Positions 9,580 through 21,465 of a stretch of DNA of 64,000 nt are shown here, piece by piece. Source of the DNA: Calycina herbarum (lineage: Eukaryota; Ascomycota; Leotiomycetes; Helotiales; Pezizellaceae); assembly GCA_001414485.1 (NCBI GenBank), contig LLEY01000143.1, positions 1-64,000 of the forward strand, given 5' to 3'. Position 1 is the first letter of the stretch. Each line of letters starts with the position of its first letter. The position numbers and the translations under genes are program-made. The notes below the pieces were generated by a model that saw only the letters and a list, made by a program, of their open reading frames with translations, did not search any database and was not told the origin of the DNA.

Positions 9580-12065
9580 ATGGGCCAGCCTTCCACCCAA
9601 GCAAGCAATGCTATCATCTTTCTTACCTACGGCGCATTTCTGTATGTATTTTGTCCTCGGCAAGCTTGCCACCTCACAATAAACCAAAACAACAATTCGC
9701 TTCTGCACTGCCTCCATTGCGACTGACAGCTGATTAAATGCCGCAGCGTCTTTGGATGCTTCATCGCATGGCGATTGAGACACCAATCCAAGGTAAGGAG
9801 TTGCACCACAGTATATTCATTCATTTGGCTGACCATGACACCAGGGCGAATTTCTCGCAAGCAATAGAACTCAGACTGGTCAGACCTTCCACTTTAATTT
9901 CAGCGACTCTCGTCCAAGTCAACGCATCTGCCTTTGACTAGTTTCTGCTCCTGACAACAACCCCTCAGGGGTCTATCTTTCTATCTTTTCCCACCACCCC
10001 GTTCCTTTGGCTAACCACTGCGCTCTCAGCAATCCCGTTGGCTCTGAACTTCATCGCCTCTGGTTAGTACTCAGCAACAAACTGCCCACCAGCCAGGAAG
10101 CGGCAGCCTTTGTGATCTTAACCCGTCAAGCGCAAAGCAGCAGCAGCAGGATACAAGTTCCCGGCGGGAGAGAATGAGTTGTGAAGAGGTTCGTATTCAT
10201 CCATACCGCTGGCTGTTCAGGGTTGTCACGAATCAAGGATTTGGGTCTTCTGCATTGCACTGCACGCACTGGCAAGACGGAAGTACCTGTTGAGAGGAGT
10301 GTCAACCTCAAAACGGTCAGCGCGGCTTCACTACGGGCGCCAAGTCAAAACAAGCGTCGAAAATCCAACTTTCAAGCTATTCCATATGGCCGAGAGAGAT
10401 GTTTGATTCTTGTCAAGACGAAGCTGAGATTGTACCGTAATACTCGATCAAGTTAATGCTTGCGTGGGAAAGTGTCTGCCGCTTCGATGACCCCCCCTTC
10501 CCCCACCCGCGAATGTGATTGCTGACCTAGACACCTCCTTCTTTACAGCACTGGGATCCGGAATCTTATTTTCTTATCCCCAACTTGCAACCATCACCGG
10601 CGTCCAGGGAGTCGTCGTCTATGCCATTAGCTCCGCCGCACCACTCTTGATATTTGCCTATCTGGGCCCTATTATCAGGTCAAAATGTCCGGATGGGTTC
10701 GTCTTGACCGAATGGACGAGACAGCGTTATGGTGTAATCACTGCCATTTATATCAGCTTCTTGACATGTGCTACCATGTTTCTGTACATGGTAGCTGAGC
10801 TCTCGGCCTTGCAGCAAATCATCCCTGCGTTGACGGGAATGGATGGTCTTCCAATGGTCATCGTTGAATGTGCTGTGACCACTATCTACACATGTAAGAT
10901 CAACCACGGAAGCTTTGAGCAGTAAACTAACTTGTGAAGCCTTGGGAGGATTCAAGATCTCCTTTATAACGGATAATATTCAAGGTGCCATGGTCATTGG
11001 CTTGAGTCAGTTACCACGGTCTGCTGCAATGCCCTCTACGTGCTGATATATATTCTAGTCATCATCGCCACCATCACAATTGGAGTCGAGACAAAGATTG
11101 ACACTAGTCTCATTGAACCATCGGGTCTGACGAAACCAACTTTGTTGGGCTGGCAACTACTCTATATCCTTCCCATTGCCGTTCTTACCAACGACTTCTT
11201 CCTCTCTAATTTTTGGATTCGGGCATTTGCCTCCAAAACCGACAAGGACCTGTGGATTGGCGTCTCGGTAGCCACAGTAATAGTCCTTTTCATCTTGACG
11301 CTAGTCGGTTCAACGGGATTCATTGCTGTCTGGTCGGGTGCGCTGGACCCAACCAACATTGAGCAGGATGGGAGTGTCGCTTTCTTCTATCTCTTGGAGA
11401 AACTTCCAGCGTGGACGGTGGGGATTGTCCTTGTAATGGTTGTTTCCCTTAGCACTGCCGCTTTCGACAGTCTCCAGTCCGCACTCGTTTCCACAGCGTC
11501 AAACGATATTTTCCGCAACAGACTCAACATTTGGTGGATCCGTGGAGCCGTGGTTTTGCTTATATTTCCTGTTGTCGTTCTGGCTCTGAGGGCTCCCAGT
11601 ATTTTGCAGATTTTCTTGATCTCGGATTTGTTTTCTGCCTCTTCCATCCCGGTTCTTGTCCTTGGCCTGAGCGACCGATTCCACTGGTGGCGAGGATTCG
11701 AGGTTGTAGTCGGTGGACTGGGTGGCATATTGACTGTTTTTATCTTTGGAACCATATATTTTGGTAACGCACAGGATGGTGCCAACCTCATCCTTCTTGA
11801 GGGAGGTCTATACGCCAACGACTGGAGTGTCTTTGGTGCTTTTGTCGCTGCTCCAGTTGGCAGCTTGCTCTGGGGATTTGGGGCTTTCATCCTTAGAATC
11901 GCGTTTCAGTTTGGCATTGCAAAGTTTACCGGTCGTCAATTTGATGCATTGGATCGACCTGCATACATTGCAAGACACGCTGACGGCACTTCGGAGTACG
12001 CTGATAACGACGAAGTAGTCAGTGATTCCGGGGTTGGTAACGTCACAGTCGGAAAGTTCTTTTGA
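9580..12065 (+). CDS. SSS-family symporter, Dur3/urea active transporter-like, seven exons
   Basis: Sodium:solute-symporter family membrane protein of 530 residues, most like fungal Dur3-type urea/polyamine transporters; the substrate is inferred from family only. Exons: 9580-9641, 9747-9792, 9845-9878, 10030-10062, 10549-10893, 10940-11005, 11059-12065. Every join closes in frame (total 1593 nt). The joined start reads through a first helix (AIIFLTYGAFLVFGCFIAW), the HQSKGEFLASNRTQT loop and SALGSGILFSYPQLATITG, all characteristic of the family. About a dozen hydrophobic helices follow. Introns 5 and 6 are 46 and 53 bp with good branch sites. Intron 4 is 486 bp, unusually long here. Intron 3 has a weaker donor (GTCAGA). 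A CATAC microsatellite lies just upstream. No stops or frameshifts are seen. A LINE has inserted about 760 bp downstream. Confidence 0.85.
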
Positions 12066-12828
12066 GCTTGTGGATGGTAGCAGAGAGGAAGGGATGTATC
12101 GTGGGACCTAGTGTCGAGAGGAATTTGGTTAGGAATGCAGTTAGGCTATGTGGTGGGGCAATCAATTTGTTGAGATGCTTGCTATGGAAATGATGTTTAT
12201 GGAGCTCTTTCTTTAGTTTGTTACATTCATTCTGGTCCAGGACTATTTTGAATTCTTTCAATAGTTGCATAAGATAAACCTGAACAAAATCTGTTTCTGT
12301 TCGGAAAGGTGAGCAGAGCTGCTTTACCGGCGGGTTTGGCTGAGTCAAGGTGAGCAAGGGTGAGTCGAAGGTGTTTATCAGAAACATTTCATGTATTATA
12401 CAATGAGTCGCGCGTTCGTTGTCATCCTTGATTTTCCCAAGTCCTTAGTAGCAGTTACCTCTAATTCCGCGACCGCCAACTCCTCGACAATCATTATACA
12501 AGCCACTTTAGTAGAGAAGACTTGATGACAAAGGTTGATAAATTTTACTCCTTCCAAAGAGACAGCCACATGATGAGGCTCGGGAAACACCATACTTAAA
12601 ATCCTGAGATGGGTAGTTTTAGTGGGGATGGACCACAGAAATTGTGATAATCTGTCCCAGGAGTTCACAACAGGGACTCTGTAGCACTTCGATTCTTGAG
12701 TTCGCGTCTTTGGAATCGATGAGTACGATGGATCATTTGGCAACCGGCCCGAATGAATCACTCGTGACTAGCACTTCAGAAGGATCGGCTATTTGAAATT
12801 TCTGTTTCGTCGTTGATGGCGTGAAGAC
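12066..12828. other. Intergenic region between symporter gene and LINE
   Basis: About 760 bp. Minus-strand frames at 12043-12387 and 12396-12761 show no recognisable domain and no usable splice context. I consider them chance frames, though the second (about 120 codons) could be a relic. Confidence 0.4.
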
Positions 12829-12841
12829 GATTGCAACGATT
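12829..12841. repeat. Target-site duplication of the LINE (3' side)
   Basis: The 13-mer GATTGCAACGATT is found here and again at 25933-25945. Between the two lies the LINE, whose 3' tail of TTTA units begins immediately after this copy. Confidence 0.9.
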
Positions 12842-13539
12842 TATTTATTTATTTATTTATTTATTTCTATTTAACGTCAGGCGGAGTCTAGATCGCGTGG
12901 TCTAGGTCCTAAAAAGTCTCAAAAGAGGGCAAATGACGCTAGGGGGGTGCCCTAGGCTATAGGGGGTGTAAACGAGTGAGCTAATTTACAAGAGATAGTT
13001 TAAAGAGAAGCTCCACTTTCGGAACAGCCCTTATCCTTAATTAGTTTATAGAATTAGGGAAAGACAAAGGAGATATATATAAAAATGTAGAAAAAGAAAG
13101 GAAAAGAGAGTTTTAACTATCTCGAGGGATAGATCTTTATAAAGAACTTGGTCTTAGAATAGACCTTGTTAAAAAGCTCCTTATAACCAGGTCTGAATAG
13201 GAGTTGAGGATTTCCCTCTGCCATAGCTAATAGCCTTAGCTCTTTGTTCTTTGCAAGCCTATAGAAGAGTAGGTGGAATTATGCTTTAGCCTTTTTGTAT
13301 TTATAATTCCCGGATTCTAGTAACGTGTTAAGGTGGTGGAATCGAAGGTGGTATACTATAAAGTCTCCGTAACTAGTACGAGCTGTAATAAGCCGAGCTA
13401 GGACCTCTCTTAGTAGCTGGAGAGTTCTAGGTTTCGAGAGCTAGGAAGTAAGACCTAGCCTCTTATAGATATCCGGGAGTGTTGTCTACCAAAGCTTGTT
13501 CGCGAGCTTAACCCCTGTCTCTTTAACTTCTCTCTTAAG

Positions 13540-14214
13540 TATAGTAGTATAGAGTAAAGAAGGGCTAGGGGGGGGGTGTTTAAGCCGCTTTCCCCGCAGC
13601 TTTGTCGGTAATTTCATTCCCTCGAATTCCTATATAACTAGGGCACCACCGTGTTTAGATCTTCCCTGGGTATAGCTAAGTAAAGTCGAATACCTTATTA
13701 AAGGTTTCTTATAAGGTGCTATAGGATCGGTGGGTTAGCTGTAGTATAGCCTTGAGGTTATCGAGGCAAATCTAGTACTTTGTAGCTGAGGACTAAAAAG
13801 GGGATGCGAGGGCAAGCTTAAGACTATGTAAGGCGGCTCTCGCTTCTGTATCGTATATTTCTAAGGTTTTACTAAAAGGGAAGAGCTTTATATTTAAAAC
13901 AACCCCTCCTCTTATAAGGCATACGCCTCCTCCTGTGTTTTTATCGTCTAAGCAAGAGCCGTCGGTAAATACAACTAGGTCCGTAGGCGGAACAGAGGCG
14001 AGGAATTCAAGGAATTCGGCTTTATAAGAGTCTTTATTACTGCTAGGGCTCGGGCCGACTACCTCGAGAAGGCGGGCTTAGCGGTTGAACCCTCTACTCT
14101 ACGGGGGGTCTTGAATTAGATCGACTTCTTCTAAAGAGGGGAGAGGTTTAGAAGAGCGGTAAATAAGCCTAGCCTTTAAGCAAGGGTTATTTATACATCG
14201 CTTAAGCGGGTGTG
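13540..14214 (-). pseudogene. LINE ORF2, RNase H portion
   Basis: Reverse-complement translation gives an RNase H module. It includes VVFTDGSCLDDK (about 13.95 kb), a DTEARAALHSLKLAL helix and CPSYIGIRGNEITDKAA (about 13.6 kb), which is the usual GxxGNExADxxA end of the domain. Several in-frame stops are present. It is cut at 14214 by the Gypsy insertion and continues at 21466. Confidence 0.8.
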
Positions 14215-14647
14215 TGTAACGGAACTCAAACGAACTAAACAAAGATGACTAAGTCTCGAAGGTTGGTATACAGGTAAGAAGTACAGATGCGCCGGGTTGT
14301 TCACTTGGAAGTGAACTCGTTACTTGTATCAAAGATGTCAAACAAGATAATAAGATTAATAACTAAAGTTGAGCACGAAGCTCCTATCTAATAGCAGACG
14401 TGCTAGTCTTATATAGAACCTTTATTCCCCTAGGTAGCCAACTCGCTTGTCGAGCTGGCGATCCAACGAGCTGGTTCGCCTAGCGATCTAGCGGTCCCTT
14501 TCGTCACGTGATCATTATAATGAAATCCTTGGATCGCTTAGCTAACCTAACCGATCCCTATCTACTTATAAGAGTATTCCGATAGTGCTTAACCTGTTAG
14601 GACGCCGCCTGGTCTTCACTTATCACATGTGCACGTGATTTGTAACA
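14215..14647 (-). repeat. Gypsy LTR (3' LTR in element orientation)
   Basis: 433 bp, TGTAAC...TGTAACA, preceded by target duplication GTGTG at 14210-14214. Nearly identical to 21028-21460; the differences seen are C/T or G/A transitions. Confidence 0.93.
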
Positions 14648-14737
14648 CTATCCCCTTCTTAGCTTAGCGTGTCCCTACGCTTAAGTACGACCTAAGAAAT
14701 ATCGTTAGAAGGCTAGCAGCCTTCTTCTCTTTTCACT

Positions 14738-15289
14738 ATGCTACCCGATCGTTTAGCGAAACACACCGAGTATATTGCTCTTAGAAAAGAAATCAACTTA
14801 TCTAGAATAAAAATAGCGCCCTATACCCGATGTTTAAAAGCTGGTTTTACAAATGAATATGTCGCCTCTCGAGATAAAAGTCTAAATCGCTATAGTCGTT
14901 GTATAAAGAACGGCAAGACTTACAACGTTCGCGAGGTGAACCGTATACCGACCATTCAAGATTAGGAGTCCGTGGATGCTCAGATCCAACGACTAGAGGA
15001 CGAGGCCGATGAGGCTATGGCGAAAGTCCTCCGGGTTAATAAGCAGAAGAAGCTGCTTTACGCCCGGAAGCAGAGAATGATAGCAGCTGGTCTTAACTCC
15101 CTTAAGGAGCTGGATACTACTGAAGAATTAGAAAGAAAGGAAAAGGAGAAGGAGGAAGAAAAGAAGCGGATAGAAGAAGAGGCTGCTAGGCTGGCCGCCC
15201 TCCCTACACCCGACGTTTCCGACCCTGCCCTCGCTCTAGGCCTCGACCTAGCCTTTCTTAAGTCCTTTCCTACTAACCACACGATGTAG
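14738..15289 (+). pseudogene. Antisense coiled-coil ORF inside the Gypsy element
   Basis: A plus-strand frame opposite to gag-pol, from ATG 14738 to TAG near 15287-15289, with one in-frame TAG at 14963-14965. The first part has spaced cysteines (YTRCLKAGF, RYSRCIKNGK). The second part is a long charged coiled coil (ELERKEKEKEEEKKRIEEEA) ending in a Pro/Leu-rich tail. The plan of a short Cys motif, basic coiled coil and hydrophobic tail resembles small accessory proteins often annotated near fungal LTR elements. Function unknown. It is far more open than the RIPed gag-pol around it, and one C-to-T or G-to-A change explains its only stop. It may be an accessory gene carried antisense by the element. 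Confidence 0.6.
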
Positions 15290-15359
15290 ACAGACTTAGG
15301 TTTCGACGGTGGAACTCCTGAAGTTCCTCCGAGTACTAGCTAATGTTTTTTCTAGGTTC

Positions 15360-18300
15360 CTAAGTGTTTTCTAAATATAGGTAATCCAACCATTTAATCA
15401 AATACTTAATCTTACCTCTAATGATCTTATAGTTAAGAATTCTTTCGACTTCGTATTCAGCGTTCGGATTAACTAGTTGAATTTCTATAAATAGGGCTAG
15501 TAGTGCTCCCGGTAGTACTAGTTCGAGTAAGGATATATAGAATACTAGATAGATGTTTATTATCTTTAGTAGCGCTAATTTATAATTCAAAGGTCCTCTA
15601 ACACGTTTGATTTTAAATAGTCTAAGTTTTTTATAATCTAGTTTATTACTTAGTCTTTTCGTATTAATGTTTTTCCGTACTAAGTAGACTTTATCCCCCT
15701 CTTTTAGCGTTAGCTCTTAACTACGTCGTTTATTATAGTAGTGCGTATTTCTTTCAGCTATAAACTACAAGTCCTCTATAAGTTCCTTATATAGACTTTT
15801 GATTTTTAAGACTTAAACACGAGTAAGTTGGTTGTCGATGGTCGTAGATAGCGGTTCTCGATACGCTGACAATTCATACCTAAAATTAGCGTAGAATAGC
15901 GTAATAAGTATTATTTCCGTTACTAAACTGTTATAGGCAAACTGTGCTAAGGGCAGCAGTTCTACCCAGTTGTCTTACTAGTAGTTTATATAACAACGAA
16001 GGTATATTTTAACTACTTAATTCATTCGTTCGTTTCCTCTATTCGTTTAAGAGTGGAAAGCTATAGATAGCTTTCTTTTCGTACCTAGTCGCTCTATAAG
16101 AGCGATCTAGAATTTTAAGGTAAAGAGTTTATCTTTATCTAAGAGTATTTCTTTAGATAGTCTATATCTTAAGACTACTTCTCTAAGGAACGTAAATGCT
16201 AGTTCCTTAGCTGTACTTGATTCTATATATACTATTAGAATTATATACTTCGTAAGTCGTTCTATAATAACTAGAATCGTATTATACTTAACTCCTGTTA
16301 TTAGATCTTTAGATTTTAGTAATTTAATAATAAAATCTATAGATATTGATTTCTAAGGTACCTATAGTATTAGAGTAGTGTTTATTTGTCTATAAGGTGT
16401 ATAGCGGGAAGCCTTATTCCTAGTATAAGTATTATATTCCGCTATTACTTCCTTAACTATCGTAGATAATCGATTAATATAATAGTATTATCTTATTCTC
16501 TAGAGGGTTCTACGAATTCCTTAGTAACTATAAGCAGGTATAGTATAGTATTCCTATATAAATTCTTTTACGTACGAGCTAGGAACCTATAGTTTCCCTT
16601 TTATATACTAATTATAACCTTCGTATATATTCTAAATCTTATCTATCCAAATGTCGTTCGTTACTGCTATCTCGTGTATAGTAGGTACCAGGTCTCTATT
16701 CTTAAGAGTTTTTAAGATCGTAATCTTCTTATACTCCTTATTTCCCTCGTATCCGGGTTTCTAGCTAAGAGCATCAGCTCGAGCATTTAACGTTCCCTTT
16801 ACATGTCGAATAATAATATTAAATCCTTCTAATATCTCTAACTATCTAGCTAATCGTCTAGTCGTAAGTTCCTTAGTTGTTGTAAACGTTCTAAGGTTCT
16901 CGTAGTCGGATAAAACTGTAACTAGGTATTTTACTAACTATAAATAAATTCTCTAGTATTCTAAAGCTAACACTATAGTAAGTAATTCCTTGTCGAAGAT
17001 GCTATAGTTTTGTTATACTAGGTTAAATGTCTTAGAATAATATATAATAGGTATAAGTTTTCTCTTATTATTTAGCTATAGGTAAACCGCACCTACTGCT
17101 ATGTCTAAGGCGTCCGTTTCAATTATACTAGGTTTATCTACGTTGAAATCGTATAGAATAGGTTTTTCTATAAACTTTGCTTTGATTTTCTAAAAAGCTT
17201 CTTCTACCTATTTATTCTATATAAACTTAATAGCTTTCTTAACTAGTCTCGACATTAGTTTAGTAATCTTTACATAGTCTTATATAAACAGACGGTAAAA
17301 GTTTATAAATCTAAGGAAGGACTATACGTCTTTTATATTCTCTAGTAACTTCTAGTTTAAGACGTCTTAGATCTTTGCTAGATCTATTTCTATTTTTCCT
17401 AGGCTAAATACCTATCCTAGGAAAAGTGTCTAAGTTACTCCGAACTTGTATTTCGAGAGTTTTAACTAAGAGTTTACTTTTATAAGTTATTATAAAACTT
17501 CTCTTATATATCCCTCGTATTCTTCTTCTTTTTCTAAGAAGATTAGAATATTATCTAGGTAATAAATTACTATTACTCCTAGAAGATCTCCTAAAATGTT
17601 ATTATTTTGTCTCTAATATATAGCCAGTATGTTATAGAGTCTAAATAGTATAACTGTATATTTATAAAGGCCTGATAGTAAGGTAAATACTATCTTCTAT
17701 TCGTCTCCGACTTTTATTCGTATAAGTCTATAAGCGTTTTATTAATCTAGTTTCGTAAATTATACTGCTTTGTCTAACTTATCCTATAAGTATTAGCTAG
17801 GTAGCAACGGGTAAGCGTCCTTAACTGTAGCGTGATTTACTTCTTGATAATCAATATATACTCTCCTATCTAGGTCGTCTTTCTTTTTAACAATAAGTAT
17901 ATTTAAGGTAATTAGCAACTTAGATCTTCTAATATATCCCTTCTTAATACCTTCCTTTATATAACTTTCTATTCTCTATAGGCTTTTCTAGTTATATAAC
18001 CGAAGCTTTTACTTTGAGAGGTAATAACTCTCTTTTAATTTAATCTTATAATCCTATAAGCAATGTTCTAGCAAAGCTCGCAAGTCTTCTAGGTTTTTAA
18101 ACAAAGCCCTAAATTCTCTATACTACATAGGTATTTCGTTATCAGCTTTCTTACTAACCTGTAGAAGACCCTAGACAAGGTGTCCTAGCGCTTTAGAAGA
18201 GGTGGCGCTAACCTCGTTCTAGCTTTAAAGTTATAAATACAAACCTACGTATTTATATCGACTAAAGGTTATCGTTCTAGCCTTCTAGTTAATTTCTAGA

Positions 18301-20900
18301 TTATGTTTCTAAATCTATAGTATACTAAGTATTACTTCCTTACTTCCTATTTCAATAATATCGAATTATATATCTAAGCAGTGTCCTTCGATATTGATTT
18401 CTATTAAAATGGTTTACTAATTAATAATTCCGTTTTAATACGCGACATCCGTTCTATTAACTACTCCTAATCGATATAGTCTTATTCCTTTAATTAGAAC
18501 GTTCAGCTTCTCCCGAGCTGTTAGAGAGATAAAGTTGCCCGTTGCTCCCGAGTCTATTATAACTCGTAACTTCTTCCCTTTTACTTCTACAGTTATTACC
18601 AACTGTCTTTCTCCTAAAGTAGTATCTAACTTTGCTTTAATATATTAGACTTCGAAAGATCGATTTTCTCGATTATAATTTTTTCTTTCTTCGTCCTTAT
18701 ACTATAGAAAGAATCTCACTTTTTCCTTATCAGCGTATACTACCTTATATACTAATCTATATTCTACGATTCCTATAGTTTTAGGAATTTCCCTTATAAA
18801 TTGCTTTAGTATTTGTCTACAGTTGTATTAAATCTATTCGTAACTGGTTTCCGAAATAGCTTCTATAGACCATAGTTCTCCTATATATAGATAATCTAAA
18901 GTAGCCTCTAGTATACTTATCTCTAGTTTTATAAAGTAAACCTTAAATATATAGTCTCTTAAATTCTTTTCTCTAACAGCCCTAATCCAGGACTAAGGAA
19001 AGAATACTACTCCTTCTTCATCTGATAATACTACTTCGTATATCTAATAATATTCTACTATTCTAGCAGGCTCTAGCAATATTCCTTTAAATCGCTTCTA
19101 TAATAACCAGTCTAAAGTCGGACTTAGTTTATATCGTATCTATTGTACTATTATTTCCTAAACTGTTTCTATAAACCATAGTTCTTCTACTAATAGATAG
19201 CATATTTCTTCTAGTTCCGTCTTAGCCTATCTAGTTATATCAAATTCCCTTCGCTCCTAGAATAATATACTAAATAGTTATTATAAGTCGTATTTTCTTA
19301 GTACTAACCTATTATTTCTAATTAACGTAACTACGATACATCGCTTAAATTCCTCTAGTATAACATCTTCAGACAGTGTTCTAAGGAAAGGGGTTTTAAT
19401 TCGTTCTACAAATCTTATTAGAACTTACTATATCTACGTACTAGTCTTATCTAAAATATCGTATATTCTCTACATATCCCCTACTTTAGAGTAAGTAGGT
19501 TTCTTAGCTGGTTGTCGTTTCCGTTCTAGTTCCTTTTCTTTAATAGTTTTTCGTCTAGTAATTAAGCTAACCAGAGTTATCGTTTTAGGGTTATTACTTA
19601 TAACCGTATATGTTATTAAGATGGTTAGGTTAACCTCTCGTATTATATAAGGACTCTAGAAGTCTGGTTTCTAGTTGTCGATATATGCCTATCGATTTCC
19701 TTGTTTAAAGGTTCTAAGGAAAGCCTAAGTTTCTCCAACTTCGGAGTCTTTATTCTTTATTTCTCCTTCCGAACTAGAAGATGAATCTAATATCTCCGAA
19801 GAACTAGTCGATAGTAGTGATTCGTATTCTACTTAAAAAGGTTGCTTAGATTCTATTACCGATTATGTATTATAATATTCTTTAAGGAGTAGATCCCCGT
19901 TGTCGTTAGTGTCTTATATACTACTGATTCCTTCGTTAATTTCAATCTAGGTTCTATATCCTCGTACTTCGAGCTCCTTATCCGTAAGTTTAATACGATC
20001 AGTTAAAGCTACCTGTTATTAAACAGTAGTATTGATTAGTTTCTTTCTCTTAGAATCTTTCTTCTTACTACACTTATTTACTCTATAGCCTAGTTAGCTA
20101 CAATTGTAACATAAGTTCTACTCGCGTTAATGATTTCGTTCTTCCTAGGAAAGTCCTCCTTTCTTTAGAAAGGTTTTCTTTTATATAACGTTTGCCTCCT
20201 TACTATACTTGTTGGCGTAAGAGTGCTTCTACTTTCCTGACTCTTTGCTCTTTTCCCCGTGTCTAGGGTTACTCTTCCTAAATTCATATAGGCGGTTGTC
20301 TAACTAGACGACTTCCTTAATTATACCTGTGATAGTTAAGAACTGTATATTCTACTTAGCTATTTCCTTACGAATATATACCTTTAATCCTCTACGAAAG
20401 AGTTCTATAAGAGCAATCGCGTCCTATCCCGACTTCGTTCTATAGCGTTGAAACTTATTAGCGTAATCTATTGCTGATCTGGTCTAGTGTAATTCTAAAA
20501 GCTTACGTACAGCTGTTCGGATTACGTCGAAGTCTCTAAAGACTTTCCTAATAGTTGCCTTAAATCCTCTCTAAGATTTAAACATAACCTTAGTTAATTC
20601 TATTTTTCCGTCTTTATCCTTATTTTTAAAGAAGTCCTCTAAGTATAGCTAAGCCTATTCTAATGCTAATCCCCTAAGATAGGAGATAGCAAAGATGGTT
20701 CGCGAATTATAATTGCCTTCGAACTTGTCGGAGTTGAAGTTGAAGTAGATGTCTATTTAGAGAAGGAATAAGTCGAGTTCCTTTCGCTTCCTATAATACG
20801 TATCTGGCATCTTAACTTTGATAGATTTAAGTGCTTCGACCTTATAGGGCTCGGGGGCGTCCGGCATGCTGACATTGTCGTCGTTCCTGGTTAACTGTGT
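15360..20900 (-). pseudogene. Gypsy gag-pol, RIP-degraded
   Basis: Reading the minus strand from 20.9 kb down: a gag region with a zinc knuckle (LCYNC..., about 20.1 kb, later residues mutated), then protease and RT with a mutated active-site box YYLDNILIF (normally YxDDILIF, Asp to Asn, about 17.56 kb). An integrase region follows, with a terminal chromodomain (YEVERILNYKIIRGKIKYLIKWLDY) in the open stretch 15590-15360. Stops are frequent through the interior. The chromodomain places it with chromoviruses, which use it to target chromatin. Confidence 0.8.
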
Positions 20901-21027
20901 ACCGGCAGGTGTTCTTCCGGTCACACTTCTAGATGTTCCTACGACGTTGACTCGACTAGCATTCGGGCTAGCTGCTGCGGGGGTTGCTAGGGCTATGGCG
21001 ACTGAACTTCTAAGCAGGTGCTCAAAG

Positions 21028-21460
21028 TGTAACGGAACTTAAACGAACTAAACAAAGATGACTAAGTCTCGAAGGTTGGTATATAGGTAAGAAGTACAGA
21101 TGCGCCGGGTTGTTTACTTAGAAGTAAACTCGTTACTTATATCAAAGATGTTAAATAAGATAATAAGATTGATAACTAAAGTTGAGCACGAAGCTCCTAT
21201 CTAATAGCAGACGTGCCAGTCTTATATAGAACCTTTATTCCCCTGGGTAGCCAACTCGCTCGTCGAGCTAGCGATCCAACGAGCTGGTTCGCCTAGCGAT
21301 CCAGCGGTCTCTTTCGTTACGTGATTATTATAATAAAATCCTTGGATCGCTTAGCTAACCTAACCGATCCCTATCTACTTATAAGAGTATTCCGATAGTG
21401 CTTAACCTGTCAGGACGCCGCCTGGTCTTCACTTATCACGTGTGCACGTGATTTGTAACA
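21028..21460 (-). repeat. Gypsy LTR (5' LTR in element orientation)
   Basis: 433 bp partner of 14215-14647, followed by target duplication GTGTG at 21461-21465. Confidence 0.93.
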
Positions 21461-21465
21461 GTGTG

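Larger units (their letters stand above)
14215..21460 (-). mobile_element. Full-length Ty3/Gypsy LTR retrotransposon with chromodomain (chromovirus-like)
   Basis: 7246-bp element with 433-bp LTRs at 14215-14647 and 21028-21460, both starting TGTAAC and ending TGTAACA. It is flanked by the 5-bp target duplication GTGTG (14210-14214 and 21461-21465). Coding direction is minus: gag with a zinc knuckle, protease, RT, RNase H, integrase and a C-terminal chromodomain. A separate plus-strand frame lies near the 3' end (14738-15289). The interior is riddled with RIP-like stops, so the copy is dead. It inserted into an older LINE. Confidence 0.93.

Noticed and set aside
12396..12761. 121-codon minus-strand frame as a gene
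   Set aside because: No recognisable motif, codon pattern or splice context. It lies in the 3' flank of the symporter.
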